Part shown: piece after piece, positions 20,204 through 32,332 of the stretch
Position numbering within the stretch: the stretch's first letter is position 1
Layout: each line of letters starts with the position of its first letter
Source of the DNA: Castanea sativa
Taxonomy: Eukaryota > Streptophyta > Magnoliopsida > Fagales > Fagaceae
Direction of reading: 5' to 3'
Assembly (NCBI RefSeq): GCF_040712315.1
Contig: NC_134023.1
Location: 65,053,257-65,117,256, forward strand
Length of the DNA stretch: 64,000 nucleotides
Notes under the pieces: generated by a model
What the model saw: the letters and a program-made list of their open reading frames with translations, nothing else
Databases searched by the model: none
What the model was told of the DNA's origin: nothing
Position numbers and translations under genes: made by a program

Positions 20204-21343
20204 CTTAGAATGCTATAGAAAATAATTTACTATGTATAAACTGATGGAGAACAAGATTCAAAAACCACTAACAAGGTTTCTTATTTACAGTGGAAAGGTT
20301 AGCCTATAAGTACATATCATAATGTGGTTCTTACACTGATTGTTGGTATACTATGCTGTAGATGTATCTAGTCAAGAACAAGACCCTTTGATTATCCATA
20401 CTACCGGTATAAGTGTAACCAACATGCTAGTTGCAACATTTTCACTTGAAGTAATCCATGACATATTGTGATAACAACTATACCTGCTAGTCATATATAA
20501 AATCGTGTACAAATCAGTCCTTAGCAAGGCATAAAGAAATTTTAAACCAGGATAGTGTCTTTGCTTGGCGATAAAGGCACATAGTGTCTCTTGACTTGAA
20601 CTAATCAATATTTACAAATAAAATCAATTCACTCAATTTTAGAGCTTTTATCCTCCATATAGTAGTGCAATCTTCAAGGTACAAAATTCAACTTTCCCAT
20701 TAAACAAAAACGTGTAAAAAAAATGCAATTGATAGTCAACCTTTCAGGATGAGACCCAATAGAAAGATCAGTAGAAGAGATTATTTTGTAATCTTTATCA
20801 TCCTCTATCAGTGATGATTGGATTCCTCACTTTATTTATTTATTTTATAATAATAATAATAATAATAATAATTATTATTATTATTATTATTATTATTATT
20901 GAAATTGCATATAAGTACTCTATATAAATATGGAATAAGAACGAACGGTGAGGTAAATTTTCTCAAAAAAAAATCATCAAATAATTAAGGTTTAAACCTT
21001 TTTTCTTTTTTTGGTTTTGCACAATGACTAAAAAAGGTTTAAACTTTAAAGTGCTTTCATTAGACGAATAAAAGTTTATTTTTAAAAAATTATTTTTAAA
21101 TAAGTCAATTCTCCAATGTAACAAACTTTATAACTCAATTACTATTTTTCTCATAATTAGCTCTCCCATAATGGAATACATTACCAGTTTACCACACACA
21201 AATTCATGATAGGTCAATTACTCAAAAAATTAAAAATTAAAAAAGGCCAAAAACATAGTATCATCACTATTATAGCTTTAAACAATGCTATTGAATTTTA
21301 ATATATATTTCAAGAAGAAACTTTGGTATATATATTGGGAAAA
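20204..21343. other. AT-rich spacer with NLR-tail fragments and an AAT/ATT palindromic microsatellite
   Basis: Positions 20336-20600 resemble 44630-44960, and 20640-20700 resembles the start of the tail modules, so duplicated tail sequence continues here in fragments. At 20846-20900 a run of AAT changes to ATT, forming a long perfect inverted repeat. No gene recognised. Confidence 0.5.
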
Positions 21344-22124
21344 AATATAATGCAATAGGATAACATTTAACAATCAAAGAGAACAAAAAAACAACAAAAA
21401 CAATTTAAGAAACTAAATTAAATCGCATTAACCCAAAGTAGAGTTTTAAAGAATATAAAAAATTATCAACCTAAAGCAGAGATGCAAGAAAAATAAAATT
21501 AAATCCAAAAAAAAATTGAGAGAGAGAGAGAGAGAGAGAACATTTTTATTGTGAGGGAAAACTATGCATAAAATGGAGAAGATAGTGACAAATTTATAGT
21601 AGAGGGTGTGAATAAGAAGAGACAAAAATAGAGGAAGATGAAGGGAAATAGGAAGAATGATATTAATGTAGAGGGTAGTGGGGAGATGAAAAGGTAAGGG
21701 AGGGAGAAAGGTTAGAGAAGTAGCGGGGAGATGGAAATGTTGGAGAAGTAGTGGGGAGATGGAAATGTAAGAAAGGAAGAAAGGTTAGAAAAGTGTAAAT
21801 ATTTAAAAAATAATTGTTAAAAACAATTATAGGAAAATTGGAAAGAAAAAATATAATTATATGGACGCTGATGTGGCTCAACTAGAGTGTAGTAACACTC
21901 TATTTAATAGATGTAATAGAATTATATTATATTTTTATATACTATATTTAATTCGTTATAATGCAATATGATAACATTTAACAATCAAAGAGAACAAAAA
22001 AAAAAAAAAACAAAAACAATTTAAAAAACAAAACTAAATTGCATTAACCCAAAGTAGAGTTTTAAAGAATATTAAAAATTATCAACCTAAAGCAAAAATG
22101 CAAGAAAAATAAAAAAATCCAAAA

Positions 22125-22181
<57 letters not shown>

Positions 22182-22545
22182 TTTTTTATTGTGAGGGAAA
22201 ACTATGCATAAAATGGAGAAGATAGTGACAAATTTATAGTAAATGGTGTGAATAAGAAGAGACAAAAATAGAGGAAGATGAAGGGAAATCGAAAGAATGA
22301 TATTAATGAAGAGGGTAGTGGGGAGATAAAAAGGTAAGGGATGGAGAAATGTTGGAGAAGTACTGGGGAGATGGAAATGTTGGAGAAGTAGTGGGGAGAT
22401 GAAAAGGTAAAGAAGGAAGAAGGGTTGGAAAAGTGTAAATATTAAAAAAAAATTGTTAAAAACAATTATAGGAAAATTGGAAAGAAAAAATGTAATTATG
22501 TAGACGCTAATGTGGCTCAACTAGAGCGCAGCAACAATAAATGCT
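21344..22545. repeat. Local direct duplication (~600-bp unit) containing GA microsatellites
   Basis: The block from about 21344 to 21890 is repeated from about 21957 to 22525. Shared marks are TAACATTTAACAATCAAAG, ACCCAAAGTAGAGTTTTAAAG, GTGAGGGAAAACTATGCAT and the closing TGTGGCTCAACTAGAG. Each copy has a GA run (21517-21539 and 22132-22179) of different length. Minus-strand ORFs across it are low-complexity Ser/Phe/Leu strings from the repeats and are not genes. Confidence 0.8.
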
Positions 22546-22589
22546 ACGCTTCAGCTTTTAGATATATATAGATATAGATATAGATTGGC

Positions 22590-25500
22590 TCAACTTTATA
22601 GCTTTTCTCCTCTACATAGGGCAAACCTTGAGGTACAAAAATTGTGCTCCCTGACCAAATAGAAAGGGGGGAAAAAATTCCAGCTGACAATTAGCTGATA
22701 TCCAATTATAGGAAATATTGAAATTTCAGAGGCAAGTAAATTGGTTTAGTAGAGGAACTAACTAGTAATAGGAAAGCACGCAAAATAATTGATCTCCAGA
22801 TTATCAAATGCATAGATCTGTAATTTACAGACATTGAATCGGTATATTCTTAAAATTCCTTTACATGAGAAACTATCAAAAACTCATTGTATAGCTCACA
22901 GAAACACTAAACATACTTAGAATTGAAAAAAATACATCCAAGAAATGGGGGGAAAAAAAGAGAAAGAAACAAAATCAAGCTTGCAAGTTTAGGCATAGTA
23001 GTCAAATGAGCTGTTTTCAACAAATCAATAAATGGGTGCCTAGCTGATGAAATACATCCTCAGAATGCCCTTCGTGCCTTTTTGCCAATGAAATAACCAA
23101 AAAAAATAAAGAAGGGATAGATTACCTTTCTAAATGACTAGCAATAGAGAGAGATCAATAGAGGAGATCTATTGACATAGTAGAAGTTTTGATGTCAATT
23201 TTGTTTTTAAGCGTAGAAAATTCATGCGAATATAAACAGAAAATTAGAAGAAATAATCACACAAGAAGACAAAGATTTACGTGGTTCGGCCTTAGGCCTA
23301 CATCCACGGGCGGTGTCAAGAAAGTTTCACTAAGAAAATAAGGAGATTACAAATGTGACACAAAGAGTCCGTTTGGATAGAACTTATTTTGCTGAAACTG
23401 AAAACTGAAAACTGAAAACACTGTAGCAAAATAATTTTTAAATGTGTGAATAGTACTGTGGGACCCATTTTTAATGAAAAAGTTGCTGAAAGTAAAATTT
23501 GTGGGACCCATGAACAGTGCATTTGTGCATTGTTCATGGCTGAAAAGTCAAACCTTGCGGCTGGGTTAAAAAAAAAGAAAAAAAAAAGAAGCAAAACGCG
23601 AACGTGGACGCAGAAACTTGGATCCAAACGCCCTCAAAGACACTCTCATAGAACCCAAACCCCATATACACCCAAAGACTCTCACTCTCAGTTTACAAGA
23701 GCCAAGGCTGAAGATATTTTCATAAAGAGCCCACATATATATAGTACCCCAAGTCAAGGTGTAGTAGGAAAATGATTCAAACCCTAAACCTAGTACAGTA
23801 CCAAACCAAAAAGGAATAGAGTCCTAGCTCACGTCAACAAAAGGAGTCCAAGTCAGATACGACTCAAATTTGACTTTCACACTTGACATTCGTGCTTGAA
23901 TTCCTAACTTAAGAATACCCCTCCCAATAGGGGATAGGGCAACTCTTCTTGATGGTTGTTAGGGTCTTCAACTACATGGAACAAACAAAAGCTCCTTCAA
24001 TTGCTTCCTTCATCCGCTAATTCTCATTCTCTTCTTGGTTTAAAATCAACTTGATATCTGCTCCAACATGATACCTAAACATTTTCTGGACACAGAAGTC
24101 TGTCATAAGACAAGATGCAAGTTATGCAGACACAGGCACCCAAATACAAAACCAAAAATTGGTTGTTCTTTTATTTTATCCACTTACCCTTATTTTCCAC
24201 TCTACTTCATAGTGGTATGAGATGACATTTGTTGCTCTTGTCATCTAATCTACAAAAAAGAGCAACCTGGCATTTATTAGAACAAAACTTAATATTGGAT
24301 GAATGACAAATGATATTGATTAACTGTGTTAACTCCAATTAATATGTTGAAAATTCTGAGTTGATCAATTCCTAACAAGAAATGCATTCAATTAAGGTTA
24401 GCTAATTGCACACGTGAATTTTTCACTCTCGTGGAAGAAGAAAGAATTCAAACACATTATCAATGCTTAAACCAAATAAGATGGAACTTCACCCAAACAT
24501 TCATATGGTGATTATCTTAAGAAATATTTTGAAAATCTTGTGGGTGAAGAAAACAATGATTCAAATTTAATTGAATGCTATATGAAGCTTTTGTTTCCTA
24601 AAGTTAGTGAGTACAAGTACCTATACTTAAATTTTATCCATTAAGCAAAAATAACTTCTTTATAACAATATATAGAAAGCATACTCCAGACGTTTATCAA
24701 CCAATCAAAAATTTCTAAGATAAACAATCCATTTTAGTAGCTGATGTTTAAATGTGAGAGAAACTAATCACCAAGGAGGACCAATAAAATCTCTAGTAAC
24801 TGCAAGCCAAAAATCTTTAAGATACATAACACAGATAGTTTGATCGATAGAAAACTCCTTGGAAGGGAAAAAAAAAAAAACCCTCTAATCCACTTGTTAA
24901 TCAGTTGAGACAATAGGAATTCATAAGCTCATTCCATGGGTTCTAAAAAGCTGCTACCAGAGAATATTGTTGTGGGAAACCTTTGTAGTCATTTGTGCAG
25001 CAATCTTATTTGACGTTCTGGGAGCATTTCATATTTTCTAGTAAGTAAAAAATATCAAATAAGACTCAGGTAGAAAACTAGGAGCTTCATTTAGATGAAT
25101 TGAGACAGGGTCTTACCATCACCTTAAATGCAAATTTCTGTCCAGAAAAGTGTTGACATATATAACTGGATTCATAGAATGAAACTTCTGAAACATGGTG
25201 CTCAATTCCAATACTCACATATACAAGAACCACTACCAAGAAAGTAAACATAATTGAAAAATTAATATGAGCAACATGAAGAGAGGAGGTCCAATTAGTA
25301 ACAATAATGTATTCATAATTTTACTTGTGGACCCAAACAATTGGAAGAGTACTTGTTTGTTGTCTTTTGTTTGATAGCTATAGTTATTTAGCAATTTTTT
25401 TTTTTGGATTAATAAAAAATTTATTAAAATGAGCGGACCTCTACCCATACAAGCAGTAATCACAGAAACCCTCTAAAGAATTACAAGCTAAAATGTAAAT

Positions 25501-26900
25501 AATCAACAAAGTCTATAAAAGATAAGGAAATGTAGTTTTGCCAAGACCAGTAGTCCACTCATAGAAACAGCCAAATTTAGTTCAAGAGTAGACAACTCAA
25601 TGCCATTAAGCATGTGATTATTTATAATTCCATTTAAAGCCTTGTGAGAACAGAGTTCCTGTTATTGAGAATAGAAGGCTCTAGATTCAAGTGATAAGTG
25701 ATATGTCATAGGTGTCATAATTCCAATTGTCCATTGCTGGATTATTTTGTATTCTAAGCATCCTTGAGAATGTAATGCAATTTCAAAGATGAAAGCAAAT
25801 GTCTTGCTAATGAAGTGAATGCACTCACCAAGCAATTGTTGTTCATGGAAAGTTTTAGGTGCCATCAACTAGTCAGTTGAACATGGATCCTGACAAAGCT
25901 AATCTTTCATTTTCTTTAGTAAGTTGTATATCAACCACTTTTCTGTCAAAGCAAGATCAGATGGATTTCTCATCGAAATATATCAAAACCTGTTGTAGTA
26001 ACTAATGGTATCTTTAGTCCAAATTAAAATATTTCTCTTGAGAGTTCTTGTGACTAATTTCTATGAGAAGCTTTAATACTACTGTTATTTAGGAATAAAG
26101 GTTATACTTTGAGAAGCACAAAAAATAACATTTACGACTAAAAAACGTCACAAGTGGTGAAAAGTCCAAGAATCATTTACCATGAAATTAGGAAATCTAT
26201 GAAATCAGGGAGTACTCTACAGCCTGCTCTAACAAGCTATGCTCTTCATTCATTAGAACCTACCGAAGCTCTGTTTGAGAATGAAATAAAAACAGAAAAA
26301 GAGAGAAAATAATAATATGCCAACAATATTGCAAACAAATTTCCAAAAAATGAAACCTAAATTGTGAGAAAAGATCAAATTTGGTAATAAATGAGATAGT
26401 TACCGTTCTTTTCTATTGGTTTGCTGCATAATCTTATTACCAGCAAGGTTTTCAAGAAACATGCACTCTTAAGCTTGTCGGCTTCAGTATTCAATACCCA
26501 GGCTTCTGCTAAAATCCAGTAACCAATAAACTCACCATACCTGATGAAAGGTAAAAATTAAGATAGAGATAGATTGGTATTCATACAATAAATTCCTCTT
26601 TTCAGGAAAGAATTCAATGGGGTTTTTGTATTCTCTACCAGAAATTATTTTTCTTTCTTTCTTCCTCCCCCAATTCCTCTCATCACCCCTACAAAAGAAA
26701 TGGGAAAACCTGGTTGCCCATTTGCCTTAATAGGTAAAGGTAAACTATACTAGCTAAGGCAATACTATGAAAATTCAATCAGAATCAGGTTGCGAAGAGG
26801 TGAAGGAAGTCAAATGACAAAGGACTCTAAATGGGGAAGTTAGGAACTAATGATACTGTATATGACTAACCTCCATATTCATGCAAAGAAAATTGAAATT
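22590..26900 (-). repeat. NLR-tail duplication module, copy 2
   Basis: Colinear with 3390-7925 plus 18157-18420, and with 44940-48400. It contains a MITE at 23366-23634 that the other copies lack. It carries the uninterrupted CATACCTGATGAAA site (26536-26549) where copy 1 holds the Tat element. No ORF is conserved between copies. Confidence 0.75.
23366..23634. mobile_element. MITE, copy B, with an empty site in sister modules
   Basis: 269 bp. Ends AGTCCGTTTGGAT and, complemented, AGGGCGTTTGGAT (11 of 13 match). Flanked by direct CAAAG (23361-23365 and 23635-23639). The sister modules read straight through: GACACAAAGACACTCTC at about 3882 and 45488. The interior matches the element at 19945-20203. 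The 5-bp duplication is shorter than the 8 bp expected for hAT, so the superfamily stays open. Confidence 0.8.
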
Positions 26901-29609
26901 ACTTTTCATAGATCATTTTTTAATGCAAGAGTCATGTTTTCTAAAATTTAATGAGGTCTAGCTCCTTTATTCAAATTATTTGAATTCCTCTCTAAATCAA
27001 AGTGTCACAAAATTTAAGTGATGGAAGAAATTGTTATGGAGGGCTGCCTATATAAATCAGCTTGATCAAAATCTGAAGCTACACAGTGAATTGATGCATC
27101 TGGTTCTGATGCTATCTGAAGCTACATAATGAATTGATGCATTTGGTTCTAATGCTAATGTGCATAGAAAGAATAATTGATATTGAGTCTGTATTGAAAA
27201 TAATAGTTATCAACAAATATTGGATATCTAGTTTTGTAATAAACTATAATAAGCATTATGAAGCATATCCAAGAAGAAAACACATCCTCCCCTTACCCCT
27301 TCCTGTTACAACAACAATAATGAGGTAAAATTCTTTTTGAGGATAATAATGAGGTAAAATTAAACAACATAAAACAATGTTTCTTTTTTGTGAACTGAAC
27401 GCTTGTATTTTATTACCTTTGTAACATCTAACTGAAAGGCAACCATCAAGAAAATGAATAGTTCCTATGTTTGCTACCACTTTGAGCATTAACATCAGCT
27501 TATGATCTTAACCCAATGCAACCTGCAATCTAAAAATTTATATAGTTAGAACAATATGGTACTTTGATTTTTTCAATAAAATATAGGAACAATTTCCATT
27601 TAATTAAGGACGATTGATTCATTACAAAAAGAGAAATCAACTCCAAGTGCAGCACCAAGTGAAATCCACCCCTAAAATTGTGAACTTCTAGAACACCAAG
27701 TGCAGCACCTTTCTTTTCAATTAACATCAAGATACTAAACAAAATAAAGACGAAAGGCAGCAATTATATTGTTATTGAAAAAATATTTCTTAGCAACTTA
27801 ACTTAGATTTTGTGAATTTTTGTTGCGGTTGTCATCATCAATTGTAGATAATATACAACACGAAAGAGGAATAAACACAAATACTGCACAACAAGCTAAT
27901 TTTTCTGCTATAGATGTATTCGCTAGATTTACTCCTCCCCACAAACATTACCACAATATCACAAATGCTAATTTTGATACGCCACCTAATCAACTTATTA
28001 TGAGATACCATGATATAAATAAGAAATAGATATAAGGAAAATTCACATATTTTGTTGAGTTGTAGAGAACAAAAATACTAATACCATTGAGTTGTTGTTG
28101 AAACCAAAAAGTTTTCATTAAGTTCCATTTCTTGGAGAGAACAAAGAAGAAATTTGGATTTTGATTTCTATCAAGGACAGGGAAAAAACAATGATGTGTA
28201 GACATAAGTTTTCTTACCACTGAAATGGATCCCCTTCCAACTCTAGGATGTAACAAAATCTGATGGAAATCCCCATGTACTTCCTTTTGCATCTTTGTGG
28301 TAAGATGGGACACTAATGAATTCCAAGTATCCACCTCTCCAATACCTTGCATTGCTTCCTGCTTCAATCTCTTAAAAGTGACATACCCACCTCAAAAATA
28401 AATAAAAATTACATCAACCCAAAAAGAAAATTTCCACAATCAATAGATGAGAGATAGAAAGAGTGCACATTTAAAAGAATAGATCTTTCTCATTCAGCTT
28501 GATTAAGACAGTGCCTCGTCTTCACCTTGTAAGCCAATTCCAAAAATATTTTTACATATATAAATAGAATGAAGCTTCCAGACACATGCTAAATCCCTTA
28601 TTGAATGATAGTGCTCCTACAAGAAATGAAATTTTTTATTAAAAACTGAAAAGTGAGGACTATTCAGTATCAAGACTATTTTTTGTTATAGCTGGAAATA
28701 TAATGATTTATTCTCTTCTGTTAGATAGCCATTGTTGTTTTGCATTCAATTTAGTAAATTCTTGTGCTCAAGTATAGAAGGTGCCAAATTCATGTGTTAT
28801 TTCAGAGGTGTCATATTTCTAATTGTCTAACTCTAGATTATAACTTCAGGATATGCTAAGCAGACAAAGAGGAAGGCAACAACTTGTTTATGAAGTAACA
28901 GAACTCACCAAGTAATCCTTGTTCAAGGAAGTCTTGCTGGTTGAAAAGTCCAAGAGTCATTCACCATGATTTTAAGCTATTCATGAAATTGAGGAGTATT
29001 CTGAGTTGTAACACCAAGCTATGGTCTTTCATCCAAGAGAATCAATCAGACCTATGTTTGAGAAATAAATTAAAATGGGACAAGTTGAGGAAAGTAGTAA
29101 TTTGCTAACTATGAATAAAAGGTGGAAAAATTGAAACCTAATCTACTTCGAAAGATTTAATTAGGTAAGGAACAAGATAGCTAAATGAAAACTAAACTAT
29201 TACACAAATATCAGGCAATGACTAAATGCTTGATATTGTAATTGATTTAAACATATATATCAGGAATTCAATCACCAAAATCACAGATGTTTCACTAGTA
29301 TCAAATATCAAGCAATTGATTTTAATTATCAAAAAAAATATTTATCAAGCAATTGATTTTATTCTGTTTACAGAATATAACATAGATGAAATGAAGCATA
29401 TAGAACAGAACAACTCTCCAACTCAGTTCCAGATACAAAGATGTAATTTGCTAGAACGAAGAAATAGATTTGGGAAAATTCACATATTCTTTTTCCTAAT
29501 ATGGGAAGTCATAAATTAAAGAATGAAAATCCTAAAAGCATCTAAAAGAGGAAAAAAGAAAAGAGATATTACCGGTGGTTTTGATGGCTTGTTGAACAAT
29601 TGCCAGATG
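26900..29609 (-). repeat. NLR-proximal tail module, copy 1
   Basis: Matches 48401-51145 and 52700-55425 in the same order. Around 27461-27530 it shares AACCTGCAATCTAAAA-type sequence with 48405-48480 and 53075-53160. The end at 29570-29609 corresponds to the 3'-UTR region next to the NLR stop codon. Short ORFs are not conserved. Confidence 0.7.
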
Positions 29610-29619
29610 AAGCCCCTAC

Positions 29620-29815
29620 GGCGAAAATGGGCCATTAGCCACAATTGCTCAAGAATATAGTTAGTAGGTACTGTTTCGAAAGTTTATATAATACTAACAT
29701 CTCGACTCTTAGAGAGTCGATTTTGAGCCTATAAATCGACTCTTAGATACTTGATTTTCATGTTTTGATCAGATCTGAAGTGGCGCTTTTCCACGTGGCG
29801 GCCACCTGGAAATCG
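29620..29815 (+). repeat. Left TIR of the MULE
   Basis: About 196 bp, inverted copy of 36493-36687 with roughly 10 percent mismatches. It contains CCACGTGG (a G-box palindrome) and paired TCGACTCTTAGAGAGTCGA-type palindromes. More palindromes of the same kind continue inward to about 29960, as is usual for Mutator subterminal regions. Confidence 0.9.
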
Positions 29816-30401
29816 AGTTTCTAAGAGTCGATTTACATATGAACAATTAAATACTCTATTTATGTTATCAGTTGCATCTACGTGGACTCCAGCTAGATTT
29901 CGAGTCTTAGACACTCGGTTTTTAAAAAGGGAAATCGAGTCTCTGAGACTTGATTTGCAAATGGTTGGTCCAGTTTAATCCACATGATTAGGACAGCTTC
30001 TCTTTAGTCCACATTACCTATTTTTTGGGGTCTGCCGTTTCCCACACCAAAAAATCCAGCAGCTCTCTCTTCCTCTCTCACTCTCTCTCTCTCACTCTCA
30101 TACAAAACTTCAAATCAAACTCACCCTCCATTTACACATTCTCATGTTAAGTAAGGTTTTTATACACTTTCTCTAGTTATTAGTTTTTTTTTTTTTTTTT
30201 GCTGAATAGTTGTTAGTTACATATATGTAATGTTAGGTTTTTTATGGGTATGTATCATGAGTTTTTTTGTTTGGTTTGTTATTTTTCTTTATATTTTTGA
30301 TAGAATGATTTGAAGATTTGTGTGTTTAGTTTTTTTTTTTTTTTTTTGAGTATGATTAATGATTTTTTTTTTTTTTAGAAACAAATGGTAATGATTGAGT
30401 A

Positions 30402-31328
30402 TTTTAGGTTCTAAGATCTTAGGGATTAATGTATTAGAACTTTAATGTGTATTGTGTTGGCAAACTATGATCAAAACATTTAGTCTAGGTTTAGACTTGC
30501 TCAAAGTTTGGTTCTTTTTAGTTTGGAATCGAGTAGTTGCAAGAAATTATTATTCTATTTCTGCATGGCTCGATCGATCGAAGAATAGACTTGATCGATC
30601 GAGAATCGTGCATCAGGAATTTTCTACAAAATTTTAAGTTGGCCCAAACACATTTCAAGCCCATTTAGGATTAGGGTTTCAAATCTACTTCTTCCACTAT
30701 ATAAAGGAAACCATAAGCACGTTTTTAAAGACTTCTAAGAGAGAGAAGAGTGTGCCTCTTTTTGGATCTAGGTTTGTACCCAAAATCTCTCTAGAGTCTT
30801 TGTTGCTCATGTTGCTGTTTGTGTGAATCTCTTGTGAGATCAGAGAGATGTTTGCCTTCACACAAGCTTAGGATTATCAAGAAGGAGATTTCTTCGAGAG
30901 CTTGATGATTGTTCAGTTGCTGCCATAAGAGTTTAAAGATAAACAAGCGAGGGTGCTTGTACTTGCTGGAGAATCCAAGTTAGAAGGAGTCCGTGGTCTC
31001 GGAGCTTGCACGTGGTCGTGTCAGTAAGTTCTACTGATGGGTAGCAATAGGATATTAGTGGTCTAAATCACTATTGTACACTTCGATTCTTTCATAGTGG
31101 ATTCAGGTTTACCTTGAGGATAGCTAGGTTAAATTCTCCCTAAGTTTTTTACCGGTTTGGTTTTCCTAGTTCATCATATCATTGTGTTATTTATTTTTTT
31201 TCGTTGTTTTGCATGATATGATTATATGATTGTGTTAACCTAGATTTGAAATTTGGACTAAGTAATAACTTGGCTTATTAACTAGATTAATCCAATTGTG
31301 TGTTAAAGGGGTCTAAACAAACTCTACA
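30402..31328 (+). repeat. 5' LTR of the gag-only element
   Basis: 927 bp, ends CTCTACA. The expected TG start reads TT here, a point change from the 3' LTR. Contains CGATCGATCG motifs near 30570-30602 and a TATATAAA box at 30698-30705. Confidence 0.9.
30698..30705 (+). promoter_or_regulatory. TATA box in the gag-only element's LTR
   Basis: TATATAAA, repeated in the 3' LTR at 35038-35045, in mid-LTR as expected for U3. Confidence 0.6.
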
Positions 31329-31330
31329 AG

Positions 31331-31342
31331 TGGTATCAGAGC
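31331..31342 (+). other. Primer-binding site (initiator Met tRNA type)
   Basis: TGGTATCAGAGC starts two bases after the 5' LTR. It is the complement of the initiator tRNA-Met 3' end used by most plant Copia elements. Confidence 0.9.
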
Positions 31343-31387
31343 GGGTAGCTCTTTTGATCTCTAAGCTGATCCTTGACCCCTGTTATT

Positions 31388-32332
31388 ATGGATAATTTGA
31401 AATGTCTTTCTGCTGATGTTTGTGATGATTTGAATAAAAAGGACACTGTTGTTTTTGTTGAATTTATTGATGCTTGTGAAACTCTCCATAAGGAATTATT
31501 GAAATCTTTGAAAATTGTTAAGAGATTCAAGGAAGAGTTAAAATTGGCTAATCTTGAAAAAGGGGAATTGATTGTTAGATTAGATGAATCTAATAAAAAA
31601 AATGAATTTTTGAGAAATCAAATTTCCTCTCAAGATGAGAAGATGAAAAGCTTGGAACAAGAGTTAGTTGAATTTAAAGCTAAAATTGAAAATTTGACTA
31701 GTACCAAGCCTGCTGTTGATAACAGAAGTATTTCTGTTTCTCTTAAGCCTAAAACTGAGAAATTTTATATCCCTCCTTTCAAGAGGAATAATAAAGAAAA
31801 GACTTATTTTGTTAGGTTAGACAAATGTAAAAATTCTGATGTAGACGCTGAAGTTTCTAAACCTATGTCTAAACATACTACTAGTGTGCAAAAGAATTAT
31901 GTTTTTGTGCCTACTTGTCACCTTTATGGTGTTGTTGGTCATATTAGACTAAATTGTTCTTTGTTGAGGCAAAAACCAAAATTTGAGACTAGATTTGCTG
32001 TTAGGAATACAGATGCTCCTAATTTTGTTCCTGTTTGTCACTTTTGTGGTGTCTCCGGTCACATTCACCCTAATTGTCATAAATTGAAATTTAAACATTT
32101 TGTTTTTCAATCTAGGATATGTGATGATATTTTTCCTACCATAAGTCTAAATAAATTGTTTCATATGCTTTTGAAAAGTTTAAGCTTGTTGGCTTGTGAA
32201 AGGAAATTGCAAGATTTCAGTCTTTCTCAGAAGATTGGTGTAATTCCTCAAATACACTCTGCTTCTCATGGATTTTCACCTACAAAGCCGAAGGCTCGTG
32301 CCATATGGGTGAGAAAAGATTCTCTAAGGTGA
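31388..32332 (+). CDS. Gag-like protein with CCHC zinc knuckles
   Basis: The first ATG in frame is at 31388, 45 bp after the PBS, giving about 314 residues; the open frame reaches back to 31373 without another ATG. Residues ~20-105 are predicted coiled coil (charged heptads with many Lys/Glu). A basic linker follows. There are then two nucleocapsid-type knuckles: CHFCGVSGHIHPNC has the full C-x2-C-x4-H-x4-C pattern, while CHLYGVVGHIRLNC has lost its second Cys to Tyr. No protease or other Pol motif follows before the stop. It is the only coding sequence of this element and would package the RNA if Pol is supplied in trans. It is uninterrupted, which suggests recent function or selection. Confidence 0.8.
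   Translation: MDNLKCLSADVCDDLNKKDTVVFVEFIDACETLHKELLKSLKIVKRFKEELKLANLEKGELIVRLDESNKKNEFLRNQISSQDEKMKSLEQELVEFKAKIENLTSTKPAVDNRSISVSLKPKTEKFYIPPFKRNNKEKTYFVRLDKCKNSDVDAEVSKPMSKHTTSVQKNYVFVPTCHLYGVVGHIRLNCSLLRQKPKFETRFAVRNTDAPNFVPVCHFCGVSGHIHPNCHKLKFKHFVFQSRICDDIFPTISLNKLFHMLLKSLSLLACERKLQDFSLSQKIGVIPQIHSASHGFSPTKPKARAIWVRKDSLR

Noticed and set aside
22062..22520. 152-codon minus-strand ORF rich in Ser and Leu
   Set aside because: Low-complexity translation of the GA microsatellite and AT-rich duplicate.
21344..22525. Pair of LTRs of a short retroelement
   Set aside because: The two copies are separated by only ~60 bp with no primer site or purine tract; a plain tandem duplication is simpler.
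31331..31342. TGGTATCAGAGC as part of a tRNA gene
   Set aside because: Only the 3'-complement string is present, right after an LTR; it is a primer-binding site.
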